A stretch of DNA of 36,613 nucleotides from Alphaproteobacteria bacterium (GTDB lineage Bacteria; Pseudomonadota; Alphaproteobacteria; SP197), in contig JAJEHK010000024.1 of NCBI GenBank assembly GCA_022823765.1, positions 1 through 36,613 on the forward strand, given 5' to 3'. Below the pieces are notes generated by a model. The model had not been told where the DNA came from and made no database searches. It worked only from the letters and a program-made list of their open reading frames with translations. The translations under genes were made by a program, and so were the position numbers. Numbering within the stretch: the first letter of the stretch is position 1; every line of letters starts with the position of its first letter. Below, piece after piece: positions 1-10,864 of this stretch.

Positions 1-672
1 GGTGCCGTAGTCGTCGGCACAGTCCCGCACACGGGCGAGCATGGATCCCGGCACGCCGAGAAGGTGACAGAGATCGTCATCCCAGCGCCCCTCGCGGATG
101 TTGTAGAGCATGGTCCGCGAGGCATTGGTGGCATCGGTGGCGTGGACCTTGCCATCGGTCAGGTGCCACAGCAGGTAGGTGTCGATGGTGCCGGCCAGAA
201 GGTCGCCGCGTTCGGCACGTTCCCTGGCGCCGTCGACGTGATCGAGAATCCAGGCGATCTTGGTGCCCGAGAAATAGGGATCCGGCAGCAGGCCCGTGCG
301 TTCGGCAATCAGCGCGGTGTGGCCTTCGGCGGCAAGGCGGCGACACATGCCGGAGGTTCTGCGGTCCTGCCAGACAATGGCGGGAGCCACCGGCCGGCCG
401 GTGGCGCGATCCCAGACGACCACGGTTTCACGCTGGTTGGTGATGCCCATGGCGGCGATGGACGAGGGGGCAGCGCCGGACTCGGCCAGTACCCTGCGCA
501 GGACCTCCATGCTGGTCGCGAGAATGTCGTCGGGATCCTGTTCGACCCAGCCGGGCTGCGGAAAGCTCGACCTGGTTTCCGCGCTCGCCTGGCACACGCT
601 GCGCCGGTCGCCATCATGGAGAATGGCGCGACTCGACGTCGTGCTCTGGTCGAGTGCGACAATGAATGCCAC
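1..672 (-). CDS. glpK: Glycerol kinase, N-terminal part (truncated by window edge)
   Basis: Phosphorylates glycerol to sn-glycerol 3-phosphate with ATP (FGGY carbohydrate kinase family, cytoplasmic). The reverse strand gives 224 codons starting MAFIVALDQSTTSSRAIL, the ATP-binding N-terminus of GlpK, followed by PQPGWVEQDP, GITNQRETVVVWD and YFSGTKIAWILDHV, all typical of glycerol kinase, including the NQRE glycerol-contact region. The ORF track misses it because it runs off the left edge. The GTG at 670-672 is chosen because it gives the family N-terminus and sits about 11 bases after a GAAGGAAGGGA purine run. The gene is divergent from the flavoprotein gene at 754, with an 81-bp gap that must hold both promoters. 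The C-terminal half lies outside the window, so intactness cannot be judged. The family call is secure. Confidence 0.93.
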   Translation of the reverse strand, partial: MAFIVALDQSTTSSRAILHDGDRRSVCQASAETRSSFPQPGWVEQDPDDILATSMEVLRRVLAESGAAPSSIAAMGITNQRETVVVWDRATGRPVAPAIVWQDRRTSGMCRRLAAEGHTALIAERTGLLPDPYFSGTKIAWILDHVDGARERAERGDLLAGTIDTYLLWHLTDGKVHATDATNASRTMLYNIREGRWDDDLCHLLGVPGSMLARVRDCADDYGT

Positions 673-753
673 CCTTGTGCGTCCCTTCCTTCTTCCGGGA
701 TGCTATCCCGGTCGACGGCGCCCCGACAATGAACATCCGGAGGCAAGACGCCC

Positions 754-2820
754 ATGAGCCGTGATCCGCAGTACGACATCCTGTTCGAACCGGTGGCCAT
801 AGGACCGGTCACGGCACGCAATCGCTTCTACCAGGTGCCGCACTGCAACGGCATGGGAACCCACTATCCCAGCGCCATGGCGGCCATGCGCGGCATGAAG
901 GCGGAGGGTGGCTGGGCGGTGGTCTCCACCGAGGAATGCGACTTCCATCACACCGGTGATATCACGCCCGCCATCGAGGCCCGCCTGTGGACCCGCCAGG
1001 ACATTCCGATCATGGCAAGGATGGTCGACAGCGTGAAACGTCACGGCGCGCTGGCGGCGTGTGAACTGGTCTACGGCGGCATGGCCGGCCACAACCGCCT
1101 GTCGCGCGAGGTGGCAATGGCGCCCGTTGCCATCCCCCTGCAGGACGGGGATCCAGGACAGGCACGGGCGATGGATCGTTCCGACATTGCCCGTTTCCGG
1201 CACTGGCACCGTCAGGCCGTGCTGAGGGCGAGGGAAGCAGGCTTCGACATTGTCTACGTCTACGCCGGGCACAACCTGTGCCTGCTGCAGCACTTCCTGT
1301 CGCGCCGCTACAACACGCGGACCGACGAATACGGTGGATCGATCGAAAACCGGGTGCGTCTCATTCGCGAGGTTCTCGAGGACACCAGGGAGGCAGTCGG
1401 CGACACCATGGGTGTCGCCCTGCGCCTGGCGGTCGATGAACTGGAAGGCGATGAAGGCATCACATCGGATGGTGACGGCCGTGCCGCGGTCGAGCTGCTG
1501 GCCGACCTGCCGGATCTCTGGGACGTCAACCTGAGCGAGTGGGAAAACGACAGCCAGACTGCCCGCTTTGCCGAGGAGGGATTCCAGGAGGACTACACGT
1601 CCTGGGTCAGGCAGGTGACGGGCAAGCCGGTGGTGACGGTGGGCCGCTACACGTCGGTCGACCGCATGGTGAGCCTGGTCAGGCGCGGCCAGACGGATTT
1701 CATCGGTGCTGCCCGGCCTTCGATCGCCGATCCCTTTCTTCCGAAGAAGATCGAGGAGGGACGCATCGATGACATCCGCGAGTGTATCGGCTGCAACATT
1801 TGCGTCTCGGCGGACTTCATGTCGATGCCCATGCGATGCACCCAGAATCCGACCACGGGCGAGGAGTGGCGTCGCGGCTGGCACCCGGAGGATGCCGGCC
1901 CCCGGGGCGGCGATTCCAGCGTTCTCGTGGTCGGTGGCGGACCCGCCGGCCTCGAGGCGGCCCGGGCACTCGGCGAACGCGGTTACAAGGTGACACTGGC
2001 CGAAGCCGGCGACGAACTTGGAGGGCACCTGAGAACGCTGACGCGACTCCCGGGACTGGCCAGCTGGATGAGGGTACGCGACTGGAGAGTCGGTCAGTTG
2101 CACAAGCTTGCCAATGTCGACATCTACCCGGGAAGCAAACTTTCTGGCGATGACATCAAGGGATTCGGTTTCGACCATGTCGCCATCGCCACCGGTTCCC
2201 TCTGGCGCCGCGATGGTGTGGGCCGCTTGCACCGCCGGCCCATCGACGGTGCGGGGACCGCCGGAGTGCTGTCTCCCGACGATGTCATGGCGGGCATCGA
2301 CCTCGACGATCCGGTGGTCATCTTCGATGACGACTACTACTTCATGGCCAGTGTGCTCGCCGAGGTTGCGGCCGCGCAGGGTCGAAGGACGATCTACGTC
2401 ACGCCGTCGGCCGACGTCGCCCCCTGGACCCACAACACCATGGAGCAGGGACGGATCCAGGCGCGCCTCCTCTCGCTCGGCGTCGAACTCGTCCCTGGGC
2501 ACGACATGGTTGCCATCGAAAGCGGAACGGTCGAGGTCGCCTGTGTCTACACCGGTCACCGGCGCCGCCTGGAGCGCGGATCGGTCGTTCTCGTCACCAT
2601 GCGCGACCCGCGCGACGAGCTCCTTGTCGCACTCGCCGACGCTCCCCGGGAGGGAGTCATCAGGAGCGTGACGGCCATCGGCGACTGTCTGGCGCCCGGA
2701 CTTCTGGCCTCGGCCGTCTACAGCGGACATCGCTATGCCCGGGAACTCGACACGGAGGTGCCTGTCGATTTGCCTCCGTTTCGCCGGGAAGTGGTGGAAC
2801 TCTCTTGCGAGTGGCCCTGA
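754..2820 (+). CDS. Trimethylamine/dimethylamine dehydrogenase-family FMN/[4Fe-4S] flavoprotein, substrate unknown
   Basis: A 688-aa protein colinear with bacterial trimethylamine dehydrogenase: an old-yellow-enzyme TIM barrel (about 1-340), a [4Fe-4S] motif, then an FAD/NAD-type domain (VVGGGPAGLEAARAL near 390). Cys31 in FYQVPHCNG corresponds to the cysteine that carries covalent FMN. The cluster ligands are Cys344, 347, 350 and 362. A tyrosine/histidine pair is kept in VYVYAGHN. Members oxidatively N-demethylate or deaminate amines and pass electrons to ETF. The aromatic bowl that binds trimethylammonium in TMADH is not conserved: the recalled Tyr60 position is Glu61, and the Trp355 region reads SADFM. 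Trimethylamine itself is therefore an unlikely substrate. The start follows GGAGG (about 9 bases). It heads a run with an acyl-CoA dehydrogenase and a CaiD-like hydratase. Alternatives are a dimethylglycine-, betaine- or histamine-type dehydrogenase. Confidence 0.85.
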   Translation: MSRDPQYDILFEPVAIGPVTARNRFYQVPHCNGMGTHYPSAMAAMRGMKAEGGWAVVSTEECDFHHTGDITPAIEARLWTRQDIPIMARMVDSVKRHGALAACELVYGGMAGHNRLSREVAMAPVAIPLQDGDPGQARAMDRSDIARFRHWHRQAVLRAREAGFDIVYVYAGHNLCLLQHFLSRRYNTRTDEYGGSIENRVRLIREVLEDTREAVGDTMGVALRLAVDELEGDEGITSDGDGRAAVELLADLPDLWDVNLSEWENDSQTARFAEEGFQEDYTSWVRQVTGKPVVTVGRYTSVDRMVSLVRRGQTDFIGAARPSIADPFLPKKIEEGRIDDIRECIGCNICVSADFMSMPMRCTQNPTTGEEWRRGWHPEDAGPRGGDSSVLVVGGGPAGLEAARALGERGYKVTLAEAGDELGGHLRTLTRLPGLASWMRVRDWRVGQLHKLANVDIYPGSKLSGDDIKGFGFDHVAIATGSLWRRDGVGRLHRRPIDGAGTAGVLSPDDVMAGIDLDDPVVIFDDDYYFMASVLAEVAAAQGRRTIYVTPSADVAPWTHNTMEQGRIQARLLSLGVELVPGHDMVAIESGTVEVACVYTGHRRRLERGSVVLVTMRDPRDELLVALADAPREGVIRSVTAIGDCLAPGLLASAVYSGHRYARELDTEVPVDLPPFRREVVELSCEWP

Positions 2821-2882
2821 TTTCTTGCGGTGGTCCGGACAAGCCACTATCCATATCCGCCTTGTCCCTTCCGGGTGCCCCC

Positions 2883-4036
2883 ATGCACTTTGACCTCTCG
2901 CAAGAGCAGTCGATGATCGTCGAGACGGTGCGACGGTTTGTCGCCGAGGAACTCGTTCCCCACGAGGATGAGGTCGAGCGCACCGACGACGTGCCGGCGG
3001 CCCTCATCCGGCAGATTCGCCAGCGCGCCATCGACAAGGGGCTCTACGCCATCAACATGCCGGCAGAACTCGGTGGCGGGGGACTCGATGCCCTTGCCGT
3101 GACGCTCTGCGAGATCGAACTCGGCCACACCGCCTTTGCCCTGCAGTATGCAGTGGCCCGTCCATCCAACATCCTGCGCGCCTGCACGGGTTGGCAGGTC
3201 TCCCGCTACCTGCTGCCGACCATTCGTGGCGAGCGTGTCGAATGCCTCGCCATGACCGAGCCCGGCGCCGGTTCCGACCTGCGCGCCATGACCACACGGG
3301 CACGGCGACAGGGTGAGGATTTCATCATCAATGGAACCAAGCACTTCATCAGCTACGCGGATGTGGCCGACTACGTCGTGCTCTTTGCCAGGACGGGCGA
3401 TGAGGGGGGGATCACCAGTTTCCTTGTCGACAAGGGGACTCCCGGCTTCGAGGTGCGCCCGGGGGGCGAGAGCGTCTCGCACAGAGGCTTCCACCATGCC
3501 GAACTGGTGTTCACGGACTGCCGGGTCCACCAGCGCCACATTCTGGGGGAGGAGCACCGCGGCTTCGACGTGGCGCGCGAGTGGCTGGGCGCCACCAGGC
3601 TCACTGTCGCAGCGCAGTGCGTCGGCCGGGCCCGGCGGGTGCTCTCCATGGCTGCCGGGTGGGCGGGAACGAGACGCCAGTTCGGCCGCACCATCGGCAG
3701 GTTCCAGGGAACATCGTTCAAGCTAGCCGACATGATGACCGAGATCGAGGCGGCGGAGCTCCTGGTGCTGCGGGCAGCGGACCGCGAAGCTCGCAGTTGT
3801 GCCACGGACCGTGACTTTGCCATGGCGAAACTCTATGCCAGTGAAATGCTGGGCCGGGTGACGGATCACGCCGTGCAGATTTTCGGGGGCATGGGTCTCA
3901 TGAAGGAGTTCGCTGTGGAGCGATTCTGGCGTGACGCCCGGATCGAGCGAATCTGGGATGGCACCAGCGAGATCCAGCGTCATATTCTTTCGCGCTCGCT
4001 GCTTCGCGAGCATGAAACACCGGAGGGAGCAGGTTG

Positions 4037-4037
<1 letters not shown>
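2883..4037 (+). CDS. Acyl-CoA dehydrogenase
   Basis: A 384-aa FAD flavoprotein that forms a 2,3-double bond in an acyl-CoA and passes electrons to ETF. It has the normal family length and order: N-terminal helices (MHFDLSQEQSMIVETV), CLAMTEPGAGSDL in the middle flavin region, RQFGRTIGRFQ, QIFGGMGLMKEF and the C-terminal WDGTSEIQRH. The residue normally supplying the catalytic Glu in this last motif (E-G-T) is Asp here, a substitution known in a few acyl-CoA dehydrogenases. The ORF track opens at 2805, but ATG 2883 gives the usual N-terminus; the extra 26 codons look non-homologous. No strong ribosome site is visible. It lies 62 bp after the flavoprotein gene and its stop overlaps the next start (TGATG). 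With the CaiD-like neighbour, a CaiA-like role on a carnitine-type CoA ester is possible but not proven. Confidence 0.9.
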
Positions 4038-6044
<2,007 letters not shown>

Positions 6045-6160
6045 CCGGTTGTACAAGGTTCAGGGGGTTCCACTTCGAGAAGTCCACCGAGCCGCTGTTC
6101 GGCCGGGCGAACGAACCGGTGATATGCCGCGATCACGTCTCCGCCGACTCGCCGCGTGAA

Positions 6161-8572
6161 TCAGGTGACTCCCGTTTCTTCAGTCTGTTCGATCTCGCGC
6201 TTGAGTCGTTCCCTGATCTGCTTTGTCGTTTCCTTGGTCCCGTCAAGCGCCATCAGCAACGGCGGGAGGAACAGGAAGTCCACCAGCAACGCCAGGATGA
6301 CTGTCATTCCCACGAGCAGACCAAGAGCCTGATTGGTTGAAATGCTCGATGCACCGAACACCATGAATCCCAGCCCGAACACGACGGTCGTCACGAACAG
6401 GGCCTTGCCCACCGAGCGGAAGGCGGATTGAACGGACTCCGACGGCAACAGCCCGTTCTTTCTCGCCCTTACATACTTGGTCATGAAGTGAATCGTGTCG
6501 TCCACGACGATGCCGAACGCGATGGCAGTGACCACCGACGCCGCGACTCCGACCTCTCCTACCACATAACCCCACAGACCCATCGCCATGATGGCGGGAA
6601 TGAAGTTGGGTATGAGGCTGATCAGGCCGAGGCGCAGGCTCCTGAAGACGAAAAGCAGCAGCAGGGAGACGATTGCCATTGCAACGGCCGTGCCGAGCAA
6701 CATCCCTTCTATGTTTCTCTGTATCGAGTTCGCCCCGACAACTGAAACCCCGGTAGCCCCTGTCTCCAGATCGGGAGCATTGTTCCGGAACCAGGCTTGC
6801 GCGCGATCGTCGAGAGCGATCTTCTCGTCGGTCGAGAGGCTCTTCAGCACGACCGTGACGCGCGTCGTCGAACGCTTGACGTTGATGAGATTGTTCAGAT
6901 CGCGGCCGACCGGAAGAGAGAATTCGTAGAGCAGCAGATACTGTGCTGCCAAGTCCGAGTTGTTCGGAAGAACATAGGCTTCCGGGTCATCGCCATGCAG
7001 ATTCTTGTTCAGGCGTTTCATGACATCGGAAACGGCAAAGACGTGTGCGACCTCCGGCTGGGTCCGATACCACTGAGCAAATGCCTCGACCTGATGCAGG
7101 AACTCCACATCCGTGACACCGCCTTCCCGCCCGGAATCGAGCGAGTACTCGTAGGATTCGACCCCTGTGAAATTCTCGCTGATGAAATCCGTGGACCGCC
7201 GGAACTCGTAACTTTCATCCAGGAGTTCCAGCCAGTTCTCCCTGAGTTCAATCCGCGAGACACCAGCAATGAGAACCACGATCAGGATACCGAAGGACCA
7301 TGGCAGGATCACCCGCCGGGAAATGACGAATCGCCCCAGGAAATCGAAGAAATCCGTCGTTCCTGGACGCAGAGGCCGCACACCCACGGGGACAATCGAC
7401 AGGAATGCGGGCAGAAGGGTCGCTGAATAGACGAAGGCGCACAACGCGCCGAACGCCACCATGTTGCCCATGACCTTGAACGGCGGCATCTCGGCGAAAT
7501 TCAGGCTGAGGAATCCGATTGCGGTCGTGAGCGACGTGAGAAAGACAGGCCACACGTTGATTGCGAGAGAATGAATAGCCGCCTGTTTGCGGTCCATTCC
7601 CTGGCGCAATCCAGCCATCATTCCCTCAATGATGTGCACGGAATGTGCGACGGTGACCGCCATGAGCACGAACAGCGCCGCACCGCTCTCACCGTAGAGC
7701 CTCATGCCGGTCCAGCCGGTGAAGCCCAGCGCCGACAAGATGACCGCAACCAGCATCAGGACGATGGCAACTGTTCCCCAGAGCGAGCGCAACAGGATGA
7801 TGGCAACCAGCAGCATCGTCCCGAGCGCAATGGGGGCGAGAACGGCCATGTCATCGTCAATCGCGTCGCGCATGGCACGATTGAGGACGAGTTCGCCGGT
7901 CAGGTGGTAGTCGATTGTCGCATGCTGCTCACGAGCCTCAGCGGCGATGCCAATGAGGAATTCGGTCACTTCCAGCTTGCCGAGTTCCCGATCCTCGGGC
8001 AGCGCAACGCTGACAACCAGTCCGGCCACCCGACCGTCACGCGAGACAAGTCGCCCGGCAATCTCCTCGGTACCAAGCGCAATTTTCCTGATTCGCTCGA
8101 TGTCATCGTCGCTCAGGGAACTGGCGTCATCGATCAGCGAGCCGACGACCAGTTCGTCCTCGAAGCCTTCACTGTGCGAGTGGTTCGATAGCGAATCGAC
8201 ACGGGTAACATAGGGCGTCTGCCAGAGTTGCTCCGTCAGGTCTTCAATGGCGACGAGCGTCTCCCGCGTGAACACGGTTCCATGGCGCGGCGCTACGGCA
8301 ACGAGTGCGGCGTCAGAGAGGGCGTACGTGGCTTCGAGCTGCTCGAGTGCGACGATGTGCGGATCGTCCTTGCCGAAGTGGTTGCGAACGTCCACGTCCA
8401 CGGCAGTGATGTATTGACCGCCGGCCGCAAGGGCCAGCATGAAGAGCAGGGAGAGGGCAATGGTCAGCCACCGGCGAGCGATGATGAACGATATGGAGGA
8501 TTCCAGAGTCACGGCGGGCTGAGTTCCACGGCCCGGAATCTCATCGTCCTGTTGGGCGCCGCCGTTGGACAA
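6161..8572 (-). CDS. RND-superfamily (MMPL type) transporter
   Basis: An 803-aa inner-membrane protein. The layout is that of an RND/MMPL exporter: one N-terminal membrane segment (RRWLTIALSLLFMLALAAGG), a large periplasmic loop, five or six helices from about residue 235, then a second cycle starting at VILPWSFGILIVVLIAGV and a second helix bundle. Each bundle has the signature seen in this family; the second reads FGIVVDDTIHFMTKYVRA. Such proteins export lipids, hopanoids, sterols or drugs by proton antiport. It starts at TTG (8570-8572) after a GGGGGG run; the GTG of VTLESSISF downstream is an alternative. No fusion protein or outer-membrane partner is nearby. It faces away from the Rieske gene at 9104 and converges on the aminotransferase. 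Substrate unknown. Confidence 0.85.
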   Translation of the reverse strand: MSNGGAQQDDEIPGRGTQPAVTLESSISFIIARRWLTIALSLLFMLALAAGGQYITAVDVDVRNHFGKDDPHIVALEQLEATYALSDAALVAVAPRHGTVFTRETLVAIEDLTEQLWQTPYVTRVDSLSNHSHSEGFEDELVVGSLIDDASSLSDDDIERIRKIALGTEEIAGRLVSRDGRVAGLVVSVALPEDRELGKLEVTEFLIGIAAEAREQHATIDYHLTGELVLNRAMRDAIDDDMAVLAPIALGTMLLVAIILLRSLWGTVAIVLMLVAVILSALGFTGWTGMRLYGESGAALFVLMAVTVAHSVHIIEGMMAGLRQGMDRKQAAIHSLAINVWPVFLTSLTTAIGFLSLNFAEMPPFKVMGNMVAFGALCAFVYSATLLPAFLSIVPVGVRPLRPGTTDFFDFLGRFVISRRVILPWSFGILIVVLIAGVSRIELRENWLELLDESYEFRRSTDFISENFTGVESYEYSLDSGREGGVTDVEFLHQVEAFAQWYRTQPEVAHVFAVSDVMKRLNKNLHGDDPEAYVLPNNSDLAAQYLLLYEFSLPVGRDLNNLINVKRSTTRVTVVLKSLSTDEKIALDDRAQAWFRNNAPDLETGATGVSVVGANSIQRNIEGMLLGTAVAMAIVSLLLLFVFRSLRLGLISLIPNFIPAIMAMGLWGYVVGEVGVAASVVTAIAFGIVVDDTIHFMTKYVRARKNGLLPSESVQSAFRSVGKALFVTTVVFGLGFMVFGASSISTNQALGLLVGMTVILALLVDFLFLPPLLMALDGTKETTKQIRERLKREIEQTEETGVT

Positions 8573-9103
8573 GGATGGCCCCCCGGCTTGGAACTTGCGG
8601 GCAGCATCTCCAATGTCGCGCGGCAGGCGATGAGCAGAAGGTTAACCGCCATTCGGGGTCCTACCCACTGGTGTCCGAGGCCATAGGATGCGCTGACCCC
8701 GCGTCCCGGATGTTCCTTGCGGTTTGGCAGGGACAGGAGATCGGTTGAAGCACAGGGCTGTCATGAAACGATTCTGACTGCACGGGCCGACAAGAGCAAG
8801 GCCCCGATCCTGTCAAGATCTCGCCCGCCGACGGGACATGATCGCGTGTCGCCCCTCTTGGCAAGGAGACCGGTCTTCGACAGTCTTCGGCAATGACGAT
8901 GGAACGGTTCTAGGGAAACTGGGTCCCTGGTGGTTGTAGGCGCGTTTCGCGGACTTGTGGCTTGATCATGAGGGAAAGCTGCGCCCCGGTCCGTTGCCAT
9001 GACCCGCCCAATACCGTAGTACACGACCGGCTCCCTCTGCCGTCGAGTCGATTGATCGGGGCGCAAGAATCAGCAGCCACCGGACCCGGGAAGTCCGTTT
9101 CGC
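8573..9103. other. Divergent intergenic region, no gene recognised
   Basis: A 531-bp stretch between the leftward RND gene and the rightward Rieske gene. The short ORFs in it are rich in Arg, Ser and Pro and match nothing I recognise. It must carry at least two divergent promoters. One weak candidate is listed at 8994-9022. No repeat, tRNA or terminator stood out. Confidence 0.6.
8994..9022 (+). promoter_or_regulatory. Weak sigma-70-like promoter candidate for the Rieske gene
   Basis: TTGCCA (five of six consensus bases) and TAGTAC (three of six) are separated by exactly 17 bp and lie about 80 bp upstream of the Rieske start. The poor -10 element makes this a suggestion only. Confidence 0.25.
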
Positions 9104-10180
9104 ATGCAGACAACTCCGAATGAGTCAGGCCGCGCCGCTTCGCTTTTTCCGTTTCCGGACGGCTGGTACTTTGTCGTCTGTCGCAAGACGATTGAGAAGG
9201 GGAAACTGCTTCGGAAAACCTGGCTTGGCGAACCGCTCGTTGTCTGGTGCAATGATGACGGTGAAGTCTGTGTGGCGAAGGCGGTGTGCCCGCATCTGGG
9301 CTCGGATCTGGGGCCGGAAGTCGGAGGTCGGGTGCGCAACGGTCGTCTCGTTTGTCCTTTTCACGGGTTCGAATACGACATTACCGGTCAGTGCATCGCG
9401 ACGCCCCATGCGCCGGCGCCCAGGTCCGCCAGGCTGGCGGTGTTCGAGATACGTGAAATTCTGGGTCTCATCTTTGCCTGGTGGAGTGAGGTCGGGCGAC
9501 CGCCGCAATGGGAACTGCCCGCGCCGCATACGGAAACCGGCTGGAGCGATATGGAATTCTGGAGTGTCCGGTTCAAGGGACATCCCCAGGAAACAAGCGA
9601 GAACTCCGTCGATCTCGGGCATCTGCGATACCTGCACGGCTACGACAACGTGAGCGCGGTTGGTCCGGTGACGGTCGAGGGCGCCTGGCTCAAGAGTTGC
9701 TTCGACTTCAAGCGGACCCAGACTGTCGCAGGGATAAAGTGCTTCAAGTACGATGTCTCTGCCGTGACACATGTGTACGGGCTCGGCTATTCGCTCGTCG
9801 AGGTTCGCGAACGGTCCATCGACATGGAGACCCGTTTGTGGGTGTTCGCGACGCCGATCGATGGCGAAGTCGTCGACTTGACGCTGGTCAGCCAGCTGCG
9901 ATGGCTGACCCGGCCTAGGCGACCCATCGTCGGGTTGCGCTTCCTTCCCCCGCGCCTGCGCACCCGGGTCATGGGCAAGATCATCATGGCGGCCCAGAAA
10001 CGGGACGTTTTGCAGGACGTTGTCCTCTGGAGCCGGAAAAGTTATCTGCCCCAGCCACGGCTCTGTCGCTCGGATGGCCCGATCGGCAAGTTCCGGCGCT
10101 ACTGCGAACAGTTCTACCCGGACGGCCAGGTCGTCGGACGGAATGAAGCGGCGCGGCTCCCGGTTCGCACCTCGAGGTAG
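9104..10180 (+). CDS. Rieske [2Fe-2S] non-haem iron oxygenase (sterol-type oxygenase/desaturase-like)
   Basis: A 358-aa oxygenase. The N-terminal Rieske domain has Cys62-x-His64 and Cys84-x2-His87 (CPHLGSDLG...CPFHGF). The catalytic domain contains SENSVDLGHLRYLHG, which supplies the bridging Asp170 and the iron ligands His173 and His178. No signal peptide or membrane helix is seen. The protein resembles the branch holding ketosteroid 9-hydroxylase KshA and the sterol 7-desaturases (DAF-36/Neverland type), judged from the SVDLGHLRYLHGY region and its short length; this is recalled similarity, not a search. Electrons would have to come from a separate ferredoxin reductase; none is adjacent. 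Its divergence from an MMPL exporter could mean a shared lipid or steroid substrate. ATG 9104 has only a weak GGGAAG upstream. Confidence 0.85.
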   Translation: MQTTPNESGRAASLFPFPDGWYFVVCRKTIEKGKLLRKTWLGEPLVVWCNDDGEVCVAKAVCPHLGSDLGPEVGGRVRNGRLVCPFHGFEYDITGQCIATPHAPAPRSARLAVFEIREILGLIFAWWSEVGRPPQWELPAPHTETGWSDMEFWSVRFKGHPQETSENSVDLGHLRYLHGYDNVSAVGPVTVEGAWLKSCFDFKRTQTVAGIKCFKYDVSAVTHVYGLGYSLVEVRERSIDMETRLWVFATPIDGEVVDLTLVSQLRWLTRPRRPIVGLRFLPPRLRTRVMGKIIMAAQKRDVLQDVVLWSRKSYLPQPRLCRSDGPIGKFRRYCEQFYPDGQVVGRNEAARLPVRTSR

Positions 10181-10864
10181 TCCGGGGCGCGTATCTAGGA
10201 GCGAGAGCGTGGCACGGCGATGTGGGGAACCCCCGTCTGTCCCGGATCATGTGGCAAGCTTGCCGGCGTAGATGTTGTCGTTGGCGGGTGTATGGGCGAT
10301 GTCTCGGTCGCTCAGGTCGCGTTCTCTGGCAGTCTGGCTCCTCTCTGCCTTGTCGCGATGGTTGCGCAGCGTCCGCATGACCTTGGGCCAGCCGCGCGAA
10401 TTGTGGCCAGGATGCGGCGATCGGTCTCGAACCGTCGGGGGCGGCAGTATGGTTTCAAGCCTCACGGAGATGTTCGCAGGCATGCCAGATTTCGACCAAC
10501 GATGCCTCGGACGGGCGAAACAGCCCCGCCCAGGGTCCGGGCATCGCACCGCCGTGACCAGATCCGTCCCCCAGGACCGCCCCGATTCTCGCAGCTGACC
10601 GATGGTCAGGAGTCGAGAAATCAGATGTTAAAGCACAATGTTGCATCCGCGTTGCGAGGCGTGTACTTGACCCTGACGCTTGGCGCACAGGAGGGACTGT
10701 TGCCGGGTCCTTGGCGCCCGGTCGCCGCTTGGATGGCGTTCCGGCTGGCGGCAGTCGTGACGTCATTGCGCATCGAGGTCCTGTGGGCAACAAGGGGGGC
10801 GGCCTCTTGCTTTCCTGAAGCGTTGCATGACTGTAGGATCGGGGCACTCGATGGAGGGTGAGGC
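10181..10864. other. 684-bp intergenic region, no confident gene
   Basis: It lies between the Rieske gene and msrP. The track offers a 213-aa forward ORF (10220-10861) and reverse ORFs, none with a recognisable domain. A reverse frame near 10250-10400 ends in RERDLSDRDIAHTPANDNIY, a tail style common in alphaproteobacterial proteins, and a different reverse frame near 10455-10520 also looks protein-like. It might be a decayed leftward gene. I cannot name it. Confidence 0.45.

Noticed and set aside
703-2847. 714-aa reverse ORF opposite the TMADH-family gene
   Set aside because: It is a GC-rich mirror frame; the forward strand encodes a clear flavoprotein with all cofactor motifs, and the reverse product has no recognisable domain.
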